A DNA stretch of 64,000 bases from Hymenobacter aranciens (lineage in GTDB: Bacteria; Bacteroidota; Bacteroidia; Cytophagales; Hymenobacteraceae). Where the stretch lies: NCBI RefSeq assembly GCF_030580865.1, contig NZ_JAUQSY010000019.1, positions 55,747-119,746 of the forward strand, written 5' to 3'. The notes beneath the pieces were generated by a model, which worked only from the letters and a program-made list of their open reading frames with translations, had not been told where the DNA came from and did no database searches. Both the position numbers and the translations under genes were made by a program. Every line of letters begins with the position of its first letter. The first letter of the stretch is position 1. Shown one piece after another: positions 7,972 through 15,900 of the stretch.

Positions 7972-8973
7972 ATGAACAAATTCCTTCTTCTCTCCGCACT
8001 GCTGCTCCCCGCCGCCGCCCGCGCCTGCGACATCTGCGGGTGCTTCATGGGCATCACGCCCTACGACAACCAAAGCGGCATCAGCCTCATGCACCGCTAC
8101 CGCAGCTTCAGCGCCTACCGCACGGTGGGGCAGGAGCCGCAGTTTTTCCCCGCCGGGGTGGGGGTGCTCACGCCCCGCCGCCTCAACTCGGTGGATGCCG
8201 GCTACCGGCACAACCACCAGAACGACCCCACCGACTACGAGGCCTTCCGCGTAGTGGAATTGCGGGCCAAGTACTTCCTGGCCCGCCGGCTCGAGCTCAA
8301 CGCCTTCGTGCCCTACGTCATGAACACCTCGCAGATAAACGGCCAGCAGCTCAACGTGTCGGGCCTCGGCGACGTGACGGTATTTGCCGGCTTCCACCTC
8401 ATCCGCAACATCGAAACGGCCGGCATCCAGAGCCGCCTCATCGTGGGCGGCGGCCTCAAGCTGCCCACCGGCGACTACTCCCGCCAGAATGCCCGCGGCG
8501 TGCGCTACTCCATGCTCAGCCAGCCCGGCACCGGCACCACCGACGGCTTCGCCTACGCCAACTACATCGGCAGCTACCGCAGCCTCGGCCTGAGCCTCAA
8601 CGGCAGCTACCGCCTGGCCTCCGAAAATACCTACCGCAACAGCCTCGCCCCGAGCGTGGCGGCCTTCGCCAACCTCTTCTACCGCCTGCCCCTGGGCGAC
8701 AACTGGCAGCTCTACCCCTCGGCCCAGCTCTTCTACGAGCGCACCGACGGCGAAATGCTCGAAGGCCGCCTCACCCACGAGCACGAAATGAACAACGCCC
8801 TGCTCGGCCCCGGCCTCGACGTGTACTACCGCAACTTCTCGCTCAATACCGCCGTGCAGTTCCCCGTCTACACGGCCCTCACCGACCACCCCGCCAGCGC
8901 CGGGCGGCTGGTGCTGGCCCTGGGCTACAGCTTCAAGCAAACGAAGTACCTGCTGGGCAAAAAAGCCGAGTAG
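7972..8973 (+). CDS. CDICGC-motif outer-membrane protein of MbnP locus
   Basis: A 333-residue exported protein. After the signal peptide (MNKFLLLSALLLPAAARA) the mature chain begins with CDICGCF, a cysteine pair typical of proteins encoded next to MbnP-like lipoproteins in Bacteroidota. The rest is made of alternating beta-strands ending in aromatic residues (VVELRAKYFLARRLELNAF, NWQLYPSAQLFYER, LGYSFKQTKYLLG), as in outer-membrane beta-barrels of the transporter/MetA-pathway type. The first three genes of this block probably act together in copper handling; that is from family context, not shown here. A hairpin terminator follows about 40 bases later. Confidence 0.78.
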   Translation: MNKFLLLSALLLPAAARACDICGCFMGITPYDNQSGISLMHRYRSFSAYRTVGQEPQFFPAGVGVLTPRRLNSVDAGYRHNHQNDPTDYEAFRVVELRAKYFLARRLELNAFVPYVMNTSQINGQQLNVSGLGDVTVFAGFHLIRNIETAGIQSRLIVGGGLKLPTGDYSRQNARGVRYSMLSQPGTGTTDGFAYANYIGSYRSLGLSLNGSYRLASENTYRNSLAPSVAAFANLFYRLPLGDNWQLYPSAQLFYERTDGEMLEGRLTHEHEMNNALLGPGLDVYYRNFSLNTAVQFPVYTALTDHPASAGRLVLALGYSFKQTKYLLGKKAE

Positions 8974-9012
8974 GAGCGGGGCAATACCACCGCCATAGCT
9001 CGTCATCGACCG

Positions 9013-9041
9013 CCCCGACCGCCCTGCGGTTGGGGCTTTTT
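9013..9041 (+). terminator. Intrinsic terminator after CDICGC gene
   Basis: A 10-bp stem CCCCGACCGC/GCGGTTGGGG with one G-T pair, 3-base loop and the run CTTTTT. It closes the copper-type block. Confidence 0.85.
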
Positions 9042-9144
9042 GCGGCCCTTCGTCCTGAAAATTGGTATTGTTCCCAAACTCTGCTACATTGCCTGAAAAA
9101 TAAGCCCTTGCCCGGCTGCTTACTTCCACCTTTTTCAGCAACGT

Positions 9145-10464
9145 ATGTCAGAACAACCCGAACAAAAGCCGGCCGTGCCCCGGCCGGCCCGCCGCAACCG
9201 CGCCCGCGTCGAGAAACGCGCCCTTACCGAAAAGCAGCTGCGCAAAAAGCCGGAGGTGCAAGCCTTCCTCGACCAGTTTTATGCCAACGGGGAGAATTTT
9301 CTCCATAACTACCTGAACTGGCGCGACGGCCTGCTGAATGAAGGCGTTGCCACCTGGCAGCAGCAGCAGGCTGCCGAAGCCCAGCTGGCGCGCACCGCCG
9401 TTCAGCGCCTGTGGCAGATTCAGCAGCGCAAGCTGTTTGTGCAGCAGTGCCAGTGGCGCGCCGATGCCCTCGACCTGCGCGCCGAAGGCATCGAAACCGC
9501 CGCCGATTTTGGTTCCTGGGGCCACCGCATTCACGAGTGCGCCTGGCTGCCACCCATCACCAAAGCCGAGGTCGAGGAATACCTCGCCTACCTCGAGACC
9601 GAGGATTGCGAAGACCTCAACCCCCACATCCCCTATCAGATAGACCACTGGCAGTTTCACGAGCCCTTCTGGCTGAATGTTTACGGCCGGCTCGACCACG
9701 GCGACCTGGCTTACCTCACCGCCGCCCGCTCGCTGGCCGAAGATGGCCACCTCAATACTCTGCACAGCCTGCAGGAAAGCTACAACTGGAATACTCCTTA
9801 TCCGCTGTGGTACAACTGGTGCGATGAGTACCACCAGCCTCCGCTGCCGGTCATCAACCTGCCCAACCTGCGCGGCGTGCGCGAATACCGCTACCTCACG
9901 GCCGCCCTGCAGCAGCAGCAGCTCTCGGAGCCACCCGCCGCCCCAACGGCCGCCCCGCCCGACACCCCTGCGCCGGCGGCCGTGGCCCCGGCCCCGCCCG
10001 CCCCTGCGGAGCTGCTGCCCCTGGACCCCGACAACTGGAACGTCATCTACACCCTGCTGGAAGAAGAAAACCTCCAGACCCAGCAGCATTTCCGGGTGGT
10101 GTGGCCCGTTAAGTTCCGCATCATGTCGTTTGGCTGGGACCCGGAGGAGTTTCTCGAAACCCGCGGCGAGCAGCTGGAAAAAGAGCTGCTCACCCTTACC
10201 GAGCGGCTGCCGCTGGCCCCCCACGCCGACTACCGCCAGGCCCTCTACCTCACCTGGCTGGGGCACTACCGCCGCCGCCTGCAGGCCGCCATTCGCCACG
10301 AGTTTGCGGCCTACCAGCAGCGCCGGGCCGCCGGCCAGCCCCACCCCGACCCCTATCCCGACCCCGCCCCCAAAGCCGCCCACGCGGCCCTGCGCGCGGA
10401 GTACAATGCCCTTATTCTGGCCGGCCGCGCCCTCGCCGGCGAGCCCCAAACTTTCGACTTTTAA
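9145..10464 (+). CDS. Unknown protein, first of a tandem paralogous pair
   Basis: A 439-residue soluble protein of no family I recognise. It starts with a basic Lys/Arg/Pro-rich tail (residues 1-35), then an aromatic, mostly helical domain containing LWQIQQRKLFVQQCQWRA (about 90-107) and HECAWLPPITKAEVEEYL (about 130-147), a Pro/Ala linker (about 270-295) and a second helical domain ending LILAGRALAGEPQTFDF. No signal peptide or membrane helix. The same three landmarks occur in the next gene, 15 bases downstream, so the pair arose by duplication. High Tyr/Trp/His content suggests a surface for binding. The minus-strand frame across both genes is a high-GC shadow. Confidence 0.78.
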   Translation: MSEQPEQKPAVPRPARRNRARVEKRALTEKQLRKKPEVQAFLDQFYANGENFLHNYLNWRDGLLNEGVATWQQQQAAEAQLARTAVQRLWQIQQRKLFVQQCQWRADALDLRAEGIETAADFGSWGHRIHECAWLPPITKAEVEEYLAYLETEDCEDLNPHIPYQIDHWQFHEPFWLNVYGRLDHGDLAYLTAARSLAEDGHLNTLHSLQESYNWNTPYPLWYNWCDEYHQPPLPVINLPNLRGVREYRYLTAALQQQQLSEPPAAPTAAPPDTPAPAAVAPAPPAPAELLPLDPDNWNVIYTLLEEENLQTQQHFRVVWPVKFRIMSFGWDPEEFLETRGEQLEKELLTLTERLPLAPHADYRQALYLTWLGHYRRRLQAAIRHEFAAYQQRRAAGQPHPDPYPDPAPKAAHAALRAEYNALILAGRALAGEPQTFDF

Positions 10465-10479
10465 GCGCTTATCCCGTCC

Positions 10480-11745
10480 ATGCTTGATAACGAAAACCTC
10501 CCAGGCGTAGCCCGGGAAGACGCCGACGAGGCTGCCGCCCAGGCCCTGGCCGCCCAGCTGGCCACCGACCCGCGCTACCTCCGCCACCTGGCCCGCTACC
10601 GCCCCCAGGACCACGCCGCCTTCCTGCTGGCCTACGCCCAGCGCATCGTGCACGCCCGCCGCAATGGCCCTTACCAACTCAATTTCTCCCTGCTCGACCC
10701 CAGCACCAACCCCGGCGAAGCGGCCTACGATTGGCTGTTTCACATTCAGCAGAAGAAGTTCTTCGACCTGCAGGTGCGCTGGCGGGCGGGCGAAATCTCC
10801 TTGCCCGGCATCTACTACGAGTATCAATTCGAGAAGTGGAAGCAGCACCTGCATGCCTGCCCCTGGCTGCCGCCCATCACCGAGGCCGAGTACGAGCTGT
10901 TCGTCGATTACCTGGCCAGTGGGGCCTGCCGCACCGTGGGCTTCCATCCCGAGCACCAGCTGCCCGTCGATGACTGGCAAGACTACGAGGCCATGCGCCG
11001 CCATTGGCAAGCTCGGCAAACCGGCACCGCCCCCGACCGCCACGCCCAGCCCTACCCCGAGTGGTATGCCTACTACGATGCCCGCACCGGAGCCCCGGCC
11101 GGCTACCCCTTCGCCACGCACTCCAACCAGCGCGCCGAGCAGCACCTGCACTACCGCCACCTGGGTATCGACCACTCCCTGGCCCAGCGCTGGCCCGACG
11201 GCCCGCCCCCCGAGTACCGCGACCGCCGCCCCAGCCCCAGCTGGCCCGATGGCCTCGACGATACCTTCGCCACCGACCCGGCCGAGCGCCTGCTACCCGA
11301 CTACGACGAAGCCTTCTACGAATTTGCCCGCCGCTTCGACCCCGGCCCCGGCACCGCGCGCCTCCGCGAGCTTACCCAGGCCCTTCGCCGGGCCGATTAC
11401 TACGGCTCGTCGCGCGTGGCCGAGTGCGTACACCAAAGCCTCGACTACCTGCGCAAAGCCGAGCTCATCTGGCCCACCAACGGCGACGACGACTGGCGCC
11501 GCGCCATCGTGGAGGCCGCCCAGCACCTGCACCGCCAGCGCCTGCTGGCCGCCCTGCCCCAGGCCTTCGCCGACTACCGCTTCCGCATCGACACCGGCCT
11601 GCAGCCTGCCCCGCCCTGGAGCGCCTTTCACTGGGTACCCTTCCCCCGCAATCAGGAGCAGGAATGCGCTCCCGAAGCCGACTGGTTCGAAGACTACCTC
11701 CTTGGCCGTGAGCTGGCCGGCCTGCCCCGCGTGCTGGAATACTAA
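10480..11745 (+). CDS. Unknown protein, second of a tandem paralogous pair
   Basis: A 421-residue soluble protein homologous to its upstream neighbour. Shared landmarks are WLFHIQQKKFFDLQVRWRA (about residues 86-104) against WQIQQRKLFVQQCQWRA, HACPWLPPITEAEYELFVDYL against HECAWLPPITKAEVEEYL, and a C-terminus LLGRELAGLPRVLEY against LAGRALAGEPQTFDF. It lacks the basic N-terminal tail and instead starts with an acidic stretch. The middle is rich in Tyr, Asp and Pro. The two genes are 15 bases apart and surely co-transcribed; a strong terminator follows. Function unknown; a two-subunit complex of paralogs is a reasonable guess only. Confidence 0.78.
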   Translation: MLDNENLPGVAREDADEAAAQALAAQLATDPRYLRHLARYRPQDHAAFLLAYAQRIVHARRNGPYQLNFSLLDPSTNPGEAAYDWLFHIQQKKFFDLQVRWRAGEISLPGIYYEYQFEKWKQHLHACPWLPPITEAEYELFVDYLASGACRTVGFHPEHQLPVDDWQDYEAMRRHWQARQTGTAPDRHAQPYPEWYAYYDARTGAPAGYPFATHSNQRAEQHLHYRHLGIDHSLAQRWPDGPPPEYRDRRPSPSWPDGLDDTFATDPAERLLPDYDEAFYEFARRFDPGPGTARLRELTQALRRADYYGSSRVAECVHQSLDYLRKAELIWPTNGDDDWRRAIVEAAQHLHRQRLLAALPQAFADYRFRIDTGLQPAPPWSAFHWVPFPRNQEQECAPEADWFEDYLLGRELAGLPRVLEY

Positions 11746-11776
11746 AGCTCCCCCGCCAGCTGCCATTCGTTGAGCT

Positions 11777-11813
11777 CGACTGCCAGCGGCAGAACCGCTG
11801 GCAGTCGTTTCTT
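11777..11813 (+). terminator. Intrinsic terminator after paralog pair
   Basis: A 13-bp perfect stem CGACTGCCAGCGG/CCGCTGGCAGTCG with loop CAGAA followed by TTTCTTCG. Confidence 0.9.
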
Positions 11814-11892
11814 CGCCTCGGTTGAGGCAAAAAGCCCCTGAAACAACTGCTGTGACCCGTTTTCGTCTGCTTTTTGTAGCCCCCAAACAACG

Positions 11893-11928
11893 AAAAAGCC
11901 CCGGCTGCGCGAGCGGCCGGGGCTTTTT
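11893..11928 (-). terminator. Bidirectional terminator before convergent genes
   Basis: An 8-bp stem GCCCCGGC/GCCGGGGC with 10-base loop, flanked by AAAAA on one side and TTTTT on the other, so it can stop transcripts from both directions. It lies 15 bases beyond the end of the minus-strand helical protein gene. Confidence 0.88.
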
Positions 11929-11943
11929 CTTCAGCATCAGTGC

Positions 11944-12624
11944 TTACGCTTGCGGCGCATCTCCCGTTGGCCCGTGCCCGGCGTCCACTATCATCCGGGC
12001 CTTTTTGTAGCGCGCCACCAGCTCGGGCAGGGCCTCGCTCAGGTTGGGCACCCGCACATCCAGGCGTTTGAGGGCGGCGCGGGCGGCCCCCAGCGAGGCC
12101 ACGGCCTTCTCGCGCTCCCGCGAGCCCTCCGTGGTTTGCTGGCGCGGCGTACCCAGCAGGGGCTTAAACAAGGCCGTTTTATCGTGCAGCTTTTTGAGAT
12201 GGTCGGCCGTCACCAGCTCCTCTTTTAGCTCCTTGGCCAGCGGCAGGGCCTGGTTATAAAGCTCCTCCAGCGCCGCCACCTGCGGCAAGCCCCGCAGCTC
12301 GTCGAGGCTGGAGCGGGTGTGGGCGGCCAGTTCCGCCAGCTCCGGCCGGGGCTTATCGAGCTGCAGCGCCTTCAGGCCGCGCAGTACCGGCACGGCCGCA
12401 TCCAGGGCGGCTATTTCGGCCAGGTCCTTGGCATCGGCGTAGCCCGCGCTGCTCAGGCCACTCAGTTTCTGCGCGGCGGCATCGGTCACGCCCAGCGCCG
12501 TTTGCAGGGCCTCGAAGTCGGGCAGCATTTTGGGATAAAGCGGCTCCCACTGCGGGCGCGTATCGGTGAGCAAGCCCAGCGTCGCCAGGCTCATGGTTTG
12601 GAAATTGAGTTCGCGGTCAGTCAT
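11944..12624 (-). CDS. Helical cytoplasmic protein, unknown
   Basis: A 226-residue protein without signal peptide or membrane helix. It is almost wholly helical, with Leu/Ala heptad-like stretches (LAEIAALDAAVPVLRGLKALQL, LEELYNQALPLAKELKEEL, ASLGAARAALKRLDVRV) and a loosely repeated unit of about 30-40 residues. It reads like a small family of Bacteroidota proteins of unknown role; I recognise no catalytic motif. It starts at ATG 12624 directly after an AT-rich repeat stretch that may hold its promoter, and ends 15 bases before a two-way terminator. Confidence 0.65.
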   Translation of the reverse strand: MTDRELNFQTMSLATLGLLTDTRPQWEPLYPKMLPDFEALQTALGVTDAAAQKLSGLSSAGYADAKDLAEIAALDAAVPVLRGLKALQLDKPRPELAELAAHTRSSLDELRGLPQVAALEELYNQALPLAKELKEELVTADHLKKLHDKTALFKPLLGTPRQQTTEGSREREKAVASLGAARAALKRLDVRVPNLSEALPELVARYKKARMIVDAGHGPTGDAPQA

Positions 12625-12721
12625 GGGTAAGGGTAAAAAAGAAGTGAGAAAGGAGTAGCGCGCCCCCGGCCCCGATTAGGCCGCCGTCAGCAGCAGTTAG
12701 TCGGGTGCCAGCGGGCATTAT

Positions 12722-12850
12722 TTGCCTGCGAGTAGTAATTATTTCAGCGTCATTAGTAATTATTTTAGGGTAAACCCTGGTAAGGCGCCTGTCAGTAGTA
12801 ATTATTTCAGTGTAAGTAGTAATTATTTCAGCGTTAGTAATGATTATTCC
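12722..12850. repeat. AT-rich short repeat array (AGTAGTAATTATTTCAG)
   Basis: The unit AGTAGTAATTATTTCAG(T/C)GT appears about five times, imperfectly and irregularly spaced, between the start of the helical protein gene and the end of the giant adhesin gene. The stretch is far more AT-rich than its surroundings. Unit starts are near 12731, 12750, 12795, 12813 and 12833. It has no conserved spacers of equal length, so it is not a CRISPR array. It may be a promoter/operator cluster for the minus-strand gene at 12624 or a decaying mini-repeat. Confidence 0.7.
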
Positions 12851-12880
12851 GGCGGCAGTAGCCACCCGCAAAAGGTCCGA

Positions 12881-12926
12881 AAAAAGAAACGACCCCCTAC
12901 TTCACAACGCGCAAAGTCGGGGGTCG
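12881..12926 (-). terminator. Intrinsic terminator of giant adhesin gene
   Basis: On the minus strand, CGACCCCC and ACT pair with AGT and GGGGGTCG around a 13-base loop (one mismatch), followed by TTTCTTTTTT. It lies about 33 bases beyond the adhesin stop codon. Confidence 0.85.
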
Positions 12927-12958
12927 CCTCTTCAATCAGCCGAAGTGCTCCGGGCGAA

Positions 12959-15900
12959 TTACTCCACCGTCAGCTTCTTGGTCACCGTGCCCTGGGCCGT
13001 TTGCAGGCGCACGGCGTACACGCCGGCGGCCACGCCTTCCAGCGACAGCTGCGTGCTGGTACCGGTCAGCTTCTGCGTCAGCACCGAGCGGCCGAGGGCA
13101 TCCACCAGCGTCACCGTCACCGCCGAGCGGCTCAGCGTAGCGGGCAGCTCCACAAACACCGCCTTGTGGGCCGGGTTGGGGAACACCGCCACCTGGGCGC
13201 TCAGGCTGGCCGGGGCCACGCCCGTCACGCGCTGCGGCGTGAAGAACAGCTCGAAGCGCTGGCCGGTATAGGCCGCGTTCAGCGAGAACGTGTAGTCGGG
13301 CTGCTGGCTCAGGTCCTGCACGGCACCCGTTTGCAGGTCGCGCAGGTAAGCCACCATGCCCGCGGGCAGGTTCACGATGCTGGCCGCGTGCAAGGTGTAA
13401 GTGCCGGTAGCCGGCACGCGCACCTGCAGGGGCACGGTCAGGTTGGTCGTGGGCAGCGGCAGGCCGTTGATGCTCATCTCGGCGGCACCGGCCACGGCGC
13501 TCAGGTTGAGGCCGTGGGTGTTGGGCATTTTCACGGCGTCAAACTCCGAGTCCATGCCGGCAGTAGCGCCCTGCTCGAAGTACACGTAGAGCGGGTCGGC
13601 GTGGTTGGCGCCTTGCAGGTCCAGCTGCACCAGCGGGCGGGTGCTGCTCGTGCGGTTGTAGGCCGGGTTCGCGTAGTTCGTCACGCGCTGCGAGTTGCGG
13701 AAGGTGAGCGAGCCGCTGGTCTGGCCCGCCGCCACCCGCACCCAGAAGCCCTGGCCCAGGGCCAGCAGCGGGTCGCCGCCCACGCCGTTCACGTAGCTGC
13801 GGAAGGTGCCATTATACTGGTCCACGCTGCCGTAGACGTAGATGGCCCCTTCGATGTTCACGCGGTCGGCCGCGGCCACCAGCGAGTAGTTCAGGGGCGA
13901 GGGGTAGGGGTTGCCCACCAGGTGCCAGCCGCTCTGGTCGGGGTTGCCCCGCACCGGGCCGCGGCTCAGCGTCTGGCTGTAGGTACCATTGTTCTGCGGC
14001 CCCGTGAAGCTGAAGGCCTGCTGCGCCGCCAGGTTGGCCGCCAGGGCTTTGCCCACGGTCAGGGGCGTGCTCAGCGCCGCCGGCGAGTAGTAGCCCTTGC
14101 TGAAGAAGTCCTGGTCGTTCACCAGGCCCAGGCGGCTCTCGTCGTAGCCAAACACCGTGGGGAAGGGCGTCACGAAGCCCGGCGTGGCCGAGGTGTTGTA
14201 GGCCGGGTTCACCACCGGCGAGAAGCTGCCCGTGGCCAGGCTGGCCACCGTGGCGTTGCTCACCGGCGGCGAGATGTGGCGGTAGCCCGCGCCCGCATTG
14301 CTGCCCGGCAGGATGTAGCGCTGCACCGTCACGTTGCCGCTGATAACGCCGCCGTTGTTGTACACCATGCCGGTGCCATTCGCGTCCGACTCCGTCACGA
14401 AGTCGTTGCCGTTGGTCGTCAGGTTGCCGTTCAGCGTGAGCAGGCGGCGCACCGAAGCGCCGGCCGAGGTGCTGAGTTGGGCGGTGTTGGCGCCCACCGT
14501 CAGGTTCCAGAAGCGCACGCGCGACGAGCCCAGCAGGTTGCTCAGGGTAGTGCCGCCCAGCGCCACCGTGCCGCCGGTGGGTACGAAGCTGCCGTTGTTG
14601 GTCACGTTGCCGGCCACGTTCAGCGTGTTAGCCGTCATATTCAGCGTGGCGCCCGTGGCGATGCTCACGTTGTTGGCCGCCGCCGTGGCCGCATTGGCGG
14701 CGATAACGGGGAAGCGGTTGCCGCTGGGCGCAGTCGGGATGGTGGCGCTGATGGCCGCGGTGGGCACCTGGTTCGGGCTCCAGTTGCCGGCCGTAAACCA
14801 GTCGGTGCTCACGCTGCCGTTCCAGATTACGCTGGTTACGACGGCGGGCGCGATGGTCACGGAGTAGGAGCGGGAGCCGCTGTAGGGACCGGGGGCCGCC
14901 GAGTTGTCGGTAGCCGTAATGGTGAAGTTAAACGTGCCGCTAGCCGTGGGCGTGCCCGACAGCGTGCTGCCCGACAGCGTCAGGCCCGAAGGCGCCGACC
15001 CGGTGAGGGCGTAGGTGTAGGAACCCGAGCCGCCCGTGGCCGACAAGGTCTGGCTGTAAGCCGTGCCCTGCGTGCCGCCCGGCAGCGAGGCCGGGCTCAC
15101 CGTGATGGTGGGCGCCTGGAAGGTCAGCGCGTAGGTGACCGAAGCCGAGTTGCCGTTGCCGGCCGCATCCTGCACGCTGTTGCCTGCCACGGTCACGGTG
15201 GTGGCGGTGCCCGGCGTCGTCGGCGTCACCTGGAGGGTGTAGGTGGTACCGCTGCCCGTCGGGCCGCTGGTCACCGTGCCATTCGTCACCGTGATGTCGC
15301 CGGCCACGAAGCCCGTCACGCTTTCCGAGAACGTCGCCGTGAAGCTCAACGGCGAGGTCGTCGCCGTGCCGCCGCTGGCGCCGCTGGTCGAGGTCAGCGT
15401 CACGGTCGGGGCCGTCGTGTCCACGATGAAAGTGTTCGTATTCGACGGCTGGCTGGTCGACTGGCCATTGGCCTGGGCCGTCACGTATATCGTGTGCGAG
15501 CCCTCGGCCAGGGGGACGAACGCCGTCTTGCGCCAGTTGCCGGCGGCATTGGCAAAGGTCGTGTCGGCAAAGGCACCGTCCACGAACAGAACGATGTTGC
15601 TACCGGCCGCAGCCGTGCCGCCGTAGGTCGGCGTATTGTCGTTGGTGCGGTCGCCGTTGGCGGGCGTCAGCACCACCGGCGTCGCCGTCTGCGGCTGGGT
15701 GTAGGTAAGGCTAACCGGCGTAGCGGCGGTATTGAAGTTGGTGGCAAAGTCCTGCACCACGTTGGCCGGTACGCTCACCGTCACGGTGCCGCTGCCCGCA
15801 GGCGTCACATCAAAGGTGTAGGTAGTGCCCGCGCCCGAGATGCTCGAAATGCTGCCGTTGCTTACCGTCACGTCGCCAACTGCGAAGCCCGACACGCTTT

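Noticed and set aside
9148..11175. Minus-strand open frame of 675 codons across the paralogous pair
   Set aside because: It runs opposite to two paralogs whose shared motifs prove the plus strand is coding; the Gly/Val-rich product is a typical high-GC shadow.
12722..12850. CRISPR array
   Set aside because: Repeat unit is imperfect, spacing is irregular and too short, and no cas genes are present.
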